Assembly: GCA_002401365.1 (NCBI GenBank)
Contig: NVSW01000096.1
Location: 1 to 7,015 of the forward strand
Source: Piscirickettsiaceae bacterium
GTDB lineage: Bacteria > Pseudomonadota > Gammaproteobacteria > Methylococcales > Cycloclasticaceae
Direction of reading: 5' to 3'
Length of the DNA stretch: 7,015 nucleotides
Of this stretch, positions 1-4,774 are shown in pieces. The notes below the pieces were generated by a model that saw nothing but the letters and a program-made list of their open reading frames with translations, searched no databases and was not told the origin of the DNA. A program made the position numbers and the translations under genes. Position 1 is the first letter of the stretch. Every line of letters starts with the position of its first letter.

Positions 1-1
1 A

Positions 2-766
2 ACTCACTGGATTACTAACCAACAAACGCAAACGCAACGCAACACTATGTTGCTAACATTTTCTCAACAAGCAGATAATCAGGTTTACCTTAATAATAAC
101 CGTGTACAAAATTCCAGCCAGTTTGATGATGATGTTCTAGAGCCTTTTGAAAAAGCACTCAATGACAGCAACGGCCCTAACTTCATAGTTGTCCACCTAA
201 TCGGTACCCACCGTAAGTATAACTACCGCTATCCAGAAACTTTTAACCACTTTACTGATCGCAGCGGCATGCCCGATTGGGTTCCTGATGAAAATGCTGG
301 CGAATACAACGAGTACGATAACGCCATATTATTCAACGACTACGTTGTTGCAAACTTAATTAATATTTTGAAAAAGAAGTCTCCCAATAGCGCATTGGTG
401 TACTTCTCAGACCATGGTGAAGAAGTTTACGATACGAAAGATGAGCTTTTTTGCGGCAGAAATGAAGGCAAGCCTACGCCAGCCATGTACACGATTCCAT
501 TTATAACTTGGCTTTCAGCTGAGTGGAAAAACACACATTCAACAGCAAACCTTTCAAACACACTTAATCATGCTTACCAAACATCTGACTTTATCTATAG
601 CTGGGCGGATTTAGCCGGTATCAATTTTAAAGGCAATCACACAACACGTAGCATTTATAGTGATGAATTTAACCCCATAAAACGCATGATTGGCTCGCCG
701 CACGATAAAAAACATATGATTGATTTTGCATCGTTGTTACACAAAGAAAATGTTGCTATAAACTAA
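2..766 (+). CDS. cptA: CptA/EptC-type phosphoethanolamine transferase, C-terminal part (5' end outside window)
   Basis: This inner-membrane enzyme family moves phosphoethanolamine from phosphatidylethanolamine onto lipopolysaccharide (heptose I for E. coli CptA/EptC) and releases diacylglycerol. About 254 codons of the periplasmic sulfatase-like domain are present. The frame is open from base 2, and the residues before the first ATG (THWITNQQTQTQRNT) fit the family, so the ATG at 47 is internal. Visible landmarks are HLIGTH (His codons at 194 and 209), the metal-ligand motif SDHGEE (Asp codon 410, His codon 413), MYTIPFITW, and a C-terminal TTRS...IGSP...IDF block that follows remembered E. 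coli CptA nearly position by position. The membrane segments and the catalytic threonine lie upstream of the window. dgkA follows after 31 bp. The exact acceptor (core heptose or lipid A) is inferred from similarity only. Confidence 0.93.
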   Translation, partial: THWITNQQTQTQRNTMLLTFSQQADNQVYLNNNRVQNSSQFDDDVLEPFEKALNDSNGPNFIVVHLIGTHRKYNYRYPETFNHFTDRSGMPDWVPDENAGEYNEYDNAILFNDYVVANLINILKKKSPNSALVYFSDHGEEVYDTKDELFCGRNEGKPTPAMYTIPFITWLSAEWKNTHSTANLSNTLNHAYQTSDFIYSWADLAGINFKGNHTTRSIYSDEFNPIKRMIGSPHDKKHMIDFASLLHKENVAIN

Positions 767-797
767 TCATAAAATAACTATTCAACTAGGAATAACA

Positions 798-1157
798 ATG
801 GCTGGACAAAACTTAAAAGGCATTCAACGACTCAATGCTGCTTGGAACAACTCATTGGCTGGCCTAAAAGCATGTTGGATTCACGAGGAGGCCTTTAGAC
901 AGGAAGCAATTCTTTCAATAATCGGTATCCCGTTGGCATTCTATGTTGGCGACACAGCTGTTGAAAAAATCCTTCTTATTGGCAGTTTGCTCATGCTAAT
1001 GATTATTGAATTATTAAACTCAGCTATTGAAGCGACCGTGGACAGAATTGGTCTTGAGCATCACGAGCTATCTGGAAGAGCCAAAGATATTGGTTCTGCA
1101 GCAGTACTATTCGGCACCGTATTAACCGCGTTAACATGGGGGTTAATTATTTTATAG
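798..1157 (+). CDS. dgkA: Diacylglycerol kinase DgkA
   Basis: This small integral membrane kinase phosphorylates diacylglycerol to phosphatidic acid with ATP. At 119 residues it is close to the E. coli length of about 122. The signature AFRQE and the block from ELLNSAIEATVDR to HELSGRAKD are intact. E30, E71, N74 and E78 correspond to E. coli E28, E69, N72 and E76, which cover the ATP/Mg-binding and catalytic residues. Three membrane segments lie at about 37-51, 56-72 and 99-118. The ribosome binding site TAGGA (787-791) is 6 nt before the ATG. The gene is 31 bp behind the phosphoethanolamine transferase with no promoter or terminator between, so co-transcription is likely. The pairing makes sense because that transferase generates diacylglycerol, which this enzyme recycles. 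Confidence 0.97.
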   Translation: MAGQNLKGIQRLNAAWNNSLAGLKACWIHEEAFRQEAILSIIGIPLAFYVGDTAVEKILLIGSLLMLMIIELLNSAIEATVDRIGLEHHELSGRAKDIGSAAVLFGTVLTALTWGLIIL

Positions 1158-1203
1158 AGATTCACTTTAAAGGTAGTTGGCTGTTCCTTCGCATCTTCGC
1201 TTG

Positions 1204-1234
1204 AATTCATATGAACTATAATGTTATATGAATT
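1204..1234. promoter_or_regulatory. Palindrome enclosing a TATAAT (-10-like) element
   Basis: Perfect 9-bp arms AATTCATAT (1204-1212) and ATATGAATT (1226-1234) flank a 13-nt centre that contains TATAAT at 1217-1222 on the plus strand. No good -35 hexamer lies 16-18 bp upstream. The arms are AT-only apart from one G:C pair and no T-run follows, so this is a poor terminator. A repressor or activator operator over a promoter for the small downstream reading frames is the best reading, but it is inference. Confidence 0.4.
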
Positions 1235-1249
1235 GTCACAGGAAGAGTT

Positions 1250-1264
1250 ATGGTCACTTTTTAA
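1250..1264 (+). other. Micro-ORF (4 codons) with a strong ribosome binding site
   Basis: AGGA at 1240-1243 is 6 nt before an ATG at 1250, which reads Met-Val-Thr-Phe and stops at TAA (1262-1264). The frame is the same as that of the 92-codon reading frame starting at GTG 1283. It may be a leader peptide that feeds reinitiation, or the original 5' end of that gene cut by a nonsense codon. The sequence does not decide between these. Confidence 0.3.
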
Positions 1265-1282
1265 TTTTGCAATAGGCTACAT

Positions 1283-1561
1283 GTGGTTAGATTATTTCCT
1301 TTAATGTTTCTTCTTACCTTCGGTTCTGTAAATACCGTAGTAAGTATTTCAGCGGACCATCAACGCTCTGAGTTATTCATCGACTTGAACCAAAGCGGCA
1401 GCTTAACCGCTTCAGATCTAGTTCACGACAACCAAGATAACCCGCTATCAAGCAAGTATTCAATAGCACTCATCAATAGCCACGCTTATTATTATCCACA
1501 AGCTGCCTTTTTATTCGAATTAGACGTTTGCAACAACGAATCTATTCGTGGCCCTCCCTAG
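1283..1561 (+). CDS. Hypothetical small exported protein with one EF-hand/dockerin-like loop
   Basis: I do not recognise this protein family. The 92-residue product begins with a short basic/hydrophobic stretch (about residues 3-24, ending SISA) that looks like a signal peptide. It then has DLNQSGSLTASDL, where D34, N36, S38, G39, S40 and D45 fit the spacing of a calcium-binding EF-hand or dockerin half-repeat. There is one cysteine, C83. The start is uncertain: GTG at 1283 has AGG (1274-1276) 6 nt upstream, an internal ATG lies at 1304, and the better ribosome binding site upstream leads to an in-frame ATG at 1250 closed by TAA at 1262. The protein ends abruptly in GPP. It could be a true small gene, a decayed gene fragment, or chance. 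Confidence 0.4.
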   Translation: MVRLFPLMFLLTFGSVNTVVSISADHQRSELFIDLNQSGSLTASDLVHDNQDNPLSSKYSIALINSHAYYYPQAAFLFELDVCNNESIRGPP

Positions 1562-1669
1562 TACCTAAGTTCTTTATTCGACGTTTCTGTTACATCTTAA
1601 TATGAACCAGAATACGTTGCGTAGAGCGCATTGCTTTAATGAATAGCTCAACTCATAAACTTTACTAGC

Positions 1670-1692
1670 TATCAAACGACAACTGTTTGATA
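1670..1692 (+). promoter_or_regulatory. Hairpin immediately upstream of the CBS gene ribosome binding site
   Basis: TATCAAAC (1670-1677) and GTTTGATA (1685-1692) are perfect 8-bp inverted arms around a 7-nt loop. The stem ends one base before AGGAG (1694-1698), the ribosome binding site of the CBS-domain gene. It may act as a 5'-UTR structure that tunes translation, or as a protein-binding dyad. No T-run follows, so it is not a terminator. Confidence 0.4.
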
Positions 1693-1707
1693 CAGGAGAA
1701 TAATTCG

Positions 1708-2265
1708 ATGAAAAAATTACATCTATATAAAACAGAAAATATTGATGACTTGGCATACCCAGAAGAAAAACATGACGTATCTATAGAAAGCCCTGCGTTG
1801 GATTTTTTTACAGATTTTAATAACGTGATGCCCTTAGTGACACTCTCGTCGACTTTAATCACCAATTTGCAAGAATTAATGGTGAAAGCCCATGTCAAAT
1901 TGAAATTTGTTATTGATGAAAACGAGAGTTTTATTGGTGTTATAAGCACATCTGATATCATTGCTAGAAAAATTGTACTGAAAGTATCGGAAGGCTACAA
2001 AAGGGAAGAGTTAAAGGTATTTGATTTGATGAAACCCAAAAATGAATTAATTGCGTTAGATATTAACGAAGTAGAAAATGCACAAATCGGGGACATTATC
2101 GATGCACTCAAAGAAAGTGGTCAGCAGCATTGTCTCGTACTGGATCGCGCAACCCACAAAATCAGAGGTATTTTCTCTGCTAGCGATATATCAAGAAAGC
2201 TACAACTTTCTATATATATCCAAGATAGCTCTAGTTTTTACAAAGTATTTTCTGCAACCAGTTAA
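1708..2265 (+). CDS. Two-CBS-domain protein
   Basis: This cytoplasmic protein of 185 residues consists essentially of a Bateman module. The first CBS domain spans about residues 30-90 (PALDFFTDF ... FIGVISTSDI) and the second about 104-165 (VFDLM ... IRGIFSASDIS). Tandem CBS domains usually bind adenosyl nucleotides such as AMP, ATP or SAM. No enzyme or transporter domain is attached, so it probably acts as a stand-alone sensor or partner subunit of unknown target. Length and the HCLVLDR and SASDISRKL blocks match a stand-alone CBS protein family I recall from Pseudomonas-like gammaproteobacteria. The ATG at 1708 is preferred over an in-frame TTG at 1687 because AGGAG (1694-1698) lies 9 nt before it and the TTG falls inside a hairpin arm. 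The gene lies 104 bp upstream of oxyR on the same strand. A functional link to oxyR is not shown. Confidence 0.88.
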   Translation: MKKLHLYKTENIDDLAYPEEKHDVSIESPALDFFTDFNNVMPLVTLSSTLITNLQELMVKAHVKLKFVIDENESFIGVISTSDIIARKIVLKVSEGYKREELKVFDLMKPKNELIALDINEVENAQIGDIIDALKESGQQHCLVLDRATHKIRGIFSASDISRKLQLSIYIQDSSSFYKVFSATS

Positions 2266-2311
2266 ACATTAAGCGCATTCAGCTACAAATTAATTTACCA
2301 CTGTTATATTG

Positions 2312-2340
2312 CTAACAAATTAGTTCTTATTCTGGATAAT
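2312..2340 (+). promoter_or_regulatory. Candidate oxyR promoter
   Basis: CTAACA (2312-2317, 4/6 to the -35 consensus), a 17-bp spacer, then GATAAT (2335-2340, 5/6 to the -10). The predicted start is near 2347, leaving a leader of about 23 nt with only a weak ribosome binding site (AAGAAA, 2355-2360). The OxyR element at 2339-2353 overlaps the -10/+1 region. Confidence 0.5.
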
Positions 2341-2353
2341 AGCTTTTACCTAT
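2339..2353. promoter_or_regulatory. OxyR-binding element over the oxyR promoter (probable autorepression site)
   Basis: ATAGCTTTTACCTAT matches all ten fixed positions of the OxyR dimer element ATAGnTnnnAnCTAT. The neighbouring 15-bp windows at the standard 7-nt spacing, on either side, match poorly, so only one element is clear. It sits across the predicted -10 and start site, 16 bp before the oxyR ATG, where binding would block RNA polymerase. OxyR autorepression is established in E. coli; its use here is inferred from position. Confidence 0.7.
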
Positions 2354-2369
2354 CAAGAAAAATCTAGTT

Positions 2370-3251
2370 ATGAACCTACGTGATTTAAAGTACATTATTG
2401 CCGTCGCCGAGTTAAAAAGCTTTGTTAAGGCTGCCAAGCATTGCTTTGTTAGCCAGCCAACGCTGAGCATGCAAATTAAAAAGCTTGAAGAATCATTAAA
2501 CATTAAAATTTTTGAGCGTAATAACAAGCGGGTATTAATTACAGCGCTTGGCGAAGAGATTATTACAACGGCAAGGCGCATACTGCAAGAAACTGCGTTG
2601 ATCGAAGCCATTGCAAAAAATGCTCAGGATCCATTTGCAGGTAATTTAACGCTGGGCGCCTTTCCAACCCTTGCCCCTTATATTTTACCGAGACTAATCC
2701 CTTGCATTAAAGACAAGTTACCTAAACTCCGCCTGATTTTAATTGAAGAGAAAACCGATCACTTAATCGCTCAACTAAAAGAAGGGCGAATTGATGCCGC
2801 TCTATTAGCGGGCCCTATCCACGATGATGCGTTAAAAGCGGACAAGTTATTCGATGATGAATTTATGCTTGCCGTTTCAACAGGCCACTCTTTAGCAAAG
2901 AACAAACGAGTTAACGCTGCAGAACTCATTAACGAACCATTATTACTGTTAGATGAAGGCCACTGCCTTCGCGATCAAGCGCTGCAGTTTTGTCAGCTCA
3001 ATGGAGCCAAAGAAGAGCAGAACGTGAGAGCAACGAGCCTGGAAACTTTAAGACAAATGGTTATTGCGGGTACTGGTATTACGTTTATACCTAAAATTGC
3101 TATTCAAAAGAGTAACGATGCTATCCGCTATATCCCATTTGAATCGCCAAAACCTAAGCGTAGTATCTATTTAGTCTCGCGAAAAACGAACCCTCGAGTG
3201 GAACTCATGGGCCAACTTAAACACATCATTATTAATAGCCTTACTCAATAA
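2370..3251 (+). CDS. oxyR: Hydrogen peroxide-sensing LysR-type regulator OxyR
   Basis: OxyR is a cytoplasmic tetrameric transcription factor that activates peroxide-defence genes after forming an intramolecular disulfide. The 293-residue product has an N-terminal winged helix-turn-helix (about 1-60, with FVSQPTLSMQIKKLE) and a substrate-binding-like sensor domain (about 90-293). The redox cysteines fall at C199 and C208 in GHCLRDQALQFC, the same numbers as in E. coli OxyR. The following RATSLETLRQMV and GTGITFIP blocks are also conserved. Extra cysteines are C25 and C112. The start matches E. coli (MNLRDLKY against MNIRDLEY). The ribosome binding site is weak, as can suit a low-abundance regulator. 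Perfect OxyR elements flank the gene, one over its own promoter and one starting at the last base of its stop codon, ahead of the peroxiredoxin gene. Confidence 0.95.
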   Translation: MNLRDLKYIIAVAELKSFVKAAKHCFVSQPTLSMQIKKLEESLNIKIFERNNKRVLITALGEEIITTARRILQETALIEAIAKNAQDPFAGNLTLGAFPTLAPYILPRLIPCIKDKLPKLRLILIEEKTDHLIAQLKEGRIDAALLAGPIHDDALKADKLFDDEFMLAVSTGHSLAKNKRVNAAELINEPLLLLDEGHCLRDQALQFCQLNGAKEEQNVRATSLETLRQMVIAGTGITFIPKIAIQKSNDAIRYIPFESPKPKRSIYLVSRKTNPRVELMGQLKHIIINSLTQ

Positions 3252-3287
3252 TAGTTTTTATCTATCTTTGCTATAAAAACAATCGAT
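3251..3287. promoter_or_regulatory. Tandem OxyR operator upstream of the peroxiredoxin gene
   Basis: The first element, 3251-3265 (ATAGTTTTTATCTAT), matches 10/10 fixed positions of ATAGnTnnnAnCTAT. After exactly 7 nt, the second, 3273-3287 (ATAAAAACAATCGAT), matches 7/10. This is the full 37-bp architecture bound by an OxyR tetramer. The operator starts on the final base of the oxyR stop codon and ends just before a weak -35, which suits class I-type activation of the peroxiredoxin gene. Confidence 0.82.
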
Positions 3288-3316
3288 TTTATTTAACTTT
3301 GTAGGCTGTCTAAACT
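3288..3316 (+). promoter_or_regulatory. Candidate activator-dependent promoter of the peroxiredoxin gene
   Basis: TTTATT (3288-3293, 3/6), a 17-bp spacer, then TAAACT (3311-3316, 4/6). The poor -35 directly abuts the OxyR operator, as is usual for promoters that need OxyR contact with polymerase. The exact hexamers are uncertain. Confidence 0.45.
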
Positions 3317-3367
3317 ATCTCCAGTTACCGCGAACAATCACATTTTTAACCCATACTGGAGAAACCC

Positions 3368-3886
3368 ATGAGAAACACTGTACCGCAAGTCACGTTTAAA
3401 ACCCGTGTAAGAGATGAAAGCATTGGGGGCAATAACCCTTTTCGTTGGCAAGATGTAACGACTGCTGACATATTTAAAAATAAGAAAATTGTTCTTTTCT
3501 CATTACCCGGCGCATTCACACCCACCTGTTCAAGCACCCATTTACCTGGGTTTGATGCTAAATACCAAGAACTAAAAGATCTAGGTGTTGACGAAGTCTA
3601 TTGCCTAAGCGTTAACGATGCCTTCACGATGTTTCAATGGAGCAAAAACCTTGACGTGAAGAATGTAAAAATGCTCCCAGACGGTAACGGCGAGTTCACC
3701 CGCTTAATGGGCATGCTTGTTAAAAAAGAAAACTTAGGCTTTGGTGATCGCTCATGGCGTTATTCAATGATTGTGGACAATGGTGAAATCACCGCCTTAT
3801 TTAGTGAACCAGGAAAAATAGATAATTGCCCAGACGATCCGTTCACTTGCAGCGATGTTGATACTATCCTTAAGCATTTAAGCTAG
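3368..3886 (+). CDS. Prx5-type peroxiredoxin without a glutaredoxin domain
   Basis: This cytoplasmic thiol peroxidase reduces hydrogen peroxide and organic hydroperoxides. The 172-residue product is a single thioredoxin-fold Prx5 domain. The peroxidatic cysteine is C54 in PGAFTPTCSSTHLPGF; T51 and R131 (in RYSM) fit the usual active-site threonine and arginine. The sequence follows the N-terminal part of hybrid Prx5-glutaredoxin proteins (GFGDRSWRYSMIVDNG ... PFTCSDVDTIL) but stops where the linker to glutaredoxin would begin, and no glutaredoxin frame follows. Other cysteines are C79, C154 and C161. The last two lie near the C-terminus and could act as resolving residues, or an external glutaredoxin or thioredoxin may reduce it. 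The ribosome binding site GGAG (3358-3361) is 6 nt before the ATG. The tandem OxyR operator upstream makes it a predicted OxyR regulon member. Confidence 0.93.
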   Translation: MRNTVPQVTFKTRVRDESIGGNNPFRWQDVTTADIFKNKKIVLFSLPGAFTPTCSSTHLPGFDAKYQELKDLGVDEVYCLSVNDAFTMFQWSKNLDVKNVKMLPDGNGEFTRLMGMLVKKENLGFGDRSWRYSMIVDNGEITALFSEPGKIDNCPDDPFTCSDVDTILKHLS

Positions 3887-3904
3887 AAACTAAAAATATT
3901 TCTT

Positions 3905-3949
3905 AATTCTTAGTCCTTGAAACCCCTACAAAACAAGGATTAAGGGTTT
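3905..3949 (+). terminator. Imperfect hairpin after the peroxiredoxin gene, possible terminator
   Basis: CTTAGTCCTTG (3909-3919) pairs with CAAGGATTAAG (3934-3944) over 11 bp with one G-U, extendable by four weaker pairs. A competing stem, AAACCC (3920-3925) with GGGTTT (3944-3949), is mutually exclusive with it. The downstream stretch is pyrimidine-rich (3947-3974) but not a clean T-run, so termination may be inefficient or Rho-assisted. Confidence 0.45.
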
Positions 3950-3986
3950 ACCTCCCCTTTCTTTATTCGTTTTAGGAATATATTTA

Positions 3987-4015
3987 TTGACATTGGTTAT
4001 AAGAATAGTTACTAT
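3987..4015 (+). promoter_or_regulatory. Strong promoter of the DUF1264 gene
   Basis: TTGACA (3987-3992) is a perfect -35, followed by a 17-bp spacer and TACTAT (4010-4015, 4/6 to the -10). The -10 is part of the small palindrome ATAGTTACTAT (4005-4015). The predicted start is near 4022, giving a 5' leader of about 90 nt. Confidence 0.6.
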
Positions 4016-4032
4016 ACCCTCGCTTTTAAATA

Positions 4033-4046
4033 AAAAACCGGTTTTT
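4033..4046. repeat. 14-bp perfect palindrome in the DUF1264 leader
   Basis: AAAAACCGGTTTTT is its own reverse complement, centred between 4039 and 4040, roughly 18 bp after the predicted transcription start. Symmetry without a loop suggests a dimeric protein site rather than an RNA hairpin. The cognate regulator is unknown. Confidence 0.45.
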
Positions 4047-4112
4047 GGTTGCTATATACAATTAGCCATTAGAATCCATACATAAATCATCATTAATTCT
4101 CAGGAGAAGATA

Positions 4113-4694
4113 ATGAAACTTTTAAGGACTTTACTGATTACATTCAGTTTATTAACCATTACTGCTGCAGCAACTGCTGGCGAACACTCGCACGAAGGCG
4201 CAACCGTTCAGAAGCTTTACAACGAAACAATGAACCCACGTCAAAATGAATACCCTAACCATTTAGGTTTCAATGACTTGCACATTCAAGCAATTCGCCA
4301 CATGAAACCAGATACACATTCAAACAACGACCCTCTTTTACAAGTTATCGTGCACCATCACTGTAAAGCCTACGAAGACAACACGCTTATTTGCATGATG
4401 TTCCACACTGGCATGAAAGACCAAGATAAGCCGATGGGTTTTGAGTACATCATTCCTACAGCAATGTATGAAGCACTTCCTGAAGAAGAAAAGCACTACT
4501 GGCACTATCACTTAACTGAAGTACCACGTGCTAAAGCGACTTTCCCTGACCTAACTGCTGAAGAAGCTGCCAAGATATTACCGATTGTTAACGAAACATA
4601 TGGCAAAATTGTTTACTTCAAAAAATCGCATGACAAACTACCTTTAGGCGAACCATATGTTCTGATTGTGCAAGACATGCCTGAGCAAGACTAA
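4113..4694 (+). CDS. Secreted DUF1264 (OBAP-like) protein
   Basis: The 193-residue product begins with a clear signal peptide (MKLLRTLLITFSLLTITAAATA, cleavage near residues 22-24), so it is predicted to be periplasmic. The rest matches the DUF1264 family, named in plants as oil body-associated proteins; its biochemical role is not known. Family landmarks are HHHCKAY (H81-C84), MGFEYIIP (about 108-115), LPEEEKHYWHYHL (122-134) and ETYGKIVYF (161-169). A second cysteine is C94. The clustered histidines, two cysteines and an N-terminal HSHE could bind a metal or haem, but that is inference. AGGAG (4102-4106) is 6 nt before the ATG. The gene has its own promoter and lies 80 bp ahead of a di-haem peroxidase gene that seems to lack one, so the two may be co-expressed in the periplasm. 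Confidence 0.85.
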   Translation: MKLLRTLLITFSLLTITAAATAGEHSHEGATVQKLYNETMNPRQNEYPNHLGFNDLHIQAIRHMKPDTHSNNDPLLQVIVHHHCKAYEDNTLICMMFHTGMKDQDKPMGFEYIIPTAMYEALPEEEKHYWHYHLTEVPRAKATFPDLTAEEAAKILPIVNETYGKIVYFKKSHDKLPLGEPYVLIVQDMPEQD

Positions 4695-4733
4695 TCTGAC
4701 ATTAAGATTTTAGAGACTCCCCTCTCTATCCTC

Positions 4734-4773
4734 GCATCTACGGCGGCTTTGTCCGTCGTAGGTGCATCTTTTT
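4734..4773 (+). terminator. Terminator-like hairpin that contains the cytochrome c peroxidase ribosome binding site
   Basis: A 13-bp stem with two G-U pairs is formed by 4734-4746 (GCATCTACGGCGG) and 4753-4765 (CCGTCGTAGGTGC), with a 6-nt loop. TTTTT at 4769-4773 follows almost at once, the layout of an intrinsic terminator. The only plausible ribosome binding site of the next gene, AGGTG (4760-4764), lies in the 3' arm, and the T-run ends one base before the ATG at 4775. It can therefore act as terminator, attenuator or translational lock. Confidence 0.8.
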
Positions 4774-4774
4774 A

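Noticed and set aside
47..49. ATG as the true start of the phosphoethanolamine transferase
   Set aside because: The frame is open back to base 2 and the upstream residues (WITNQQTQTQRNT) are family-conserved, so the gene begins outside the window.
1225..1240. cAMP-CRP site suggested by TCACA at 1236-1240
   Set aside because: The required TGTGA half-site is absent at the correct spacing.
1687..1689. TTG as start of the CBS-domain gene
   Set aside because: It lies within a hairpin arm and upstream of the ribosome binding site; the ATG at 1708 has AGGAG at a proper distance.
1574..1961. Two open frames on the minus strand opposite the CBS gene
   Set aside because: Both overlap a well-supported gene on the other strand, have no recognisable domains and no convincing ribosome binding sites.
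2327..2611. Open frame on the minus strand opposite the start of oxyR
   Set aside because: Shadow of the helix-turn-helix coding region of oxyR; no domain and no translation signal.
3987..4001. FNR/Anr-type box before the DUF1264-peroxidase pair
   Set aside because: TTGAC is followed by GTTAT rather than ATCAA; the TTGACA is better read as a -35 hexamer.
4001..4015. Possible OxyR element before the DUF1264 gene
   Set aside because: Only 6/10 fixed positions match and no partner element sits at the 22-bp period, unlike the two clear sites near oxyR.
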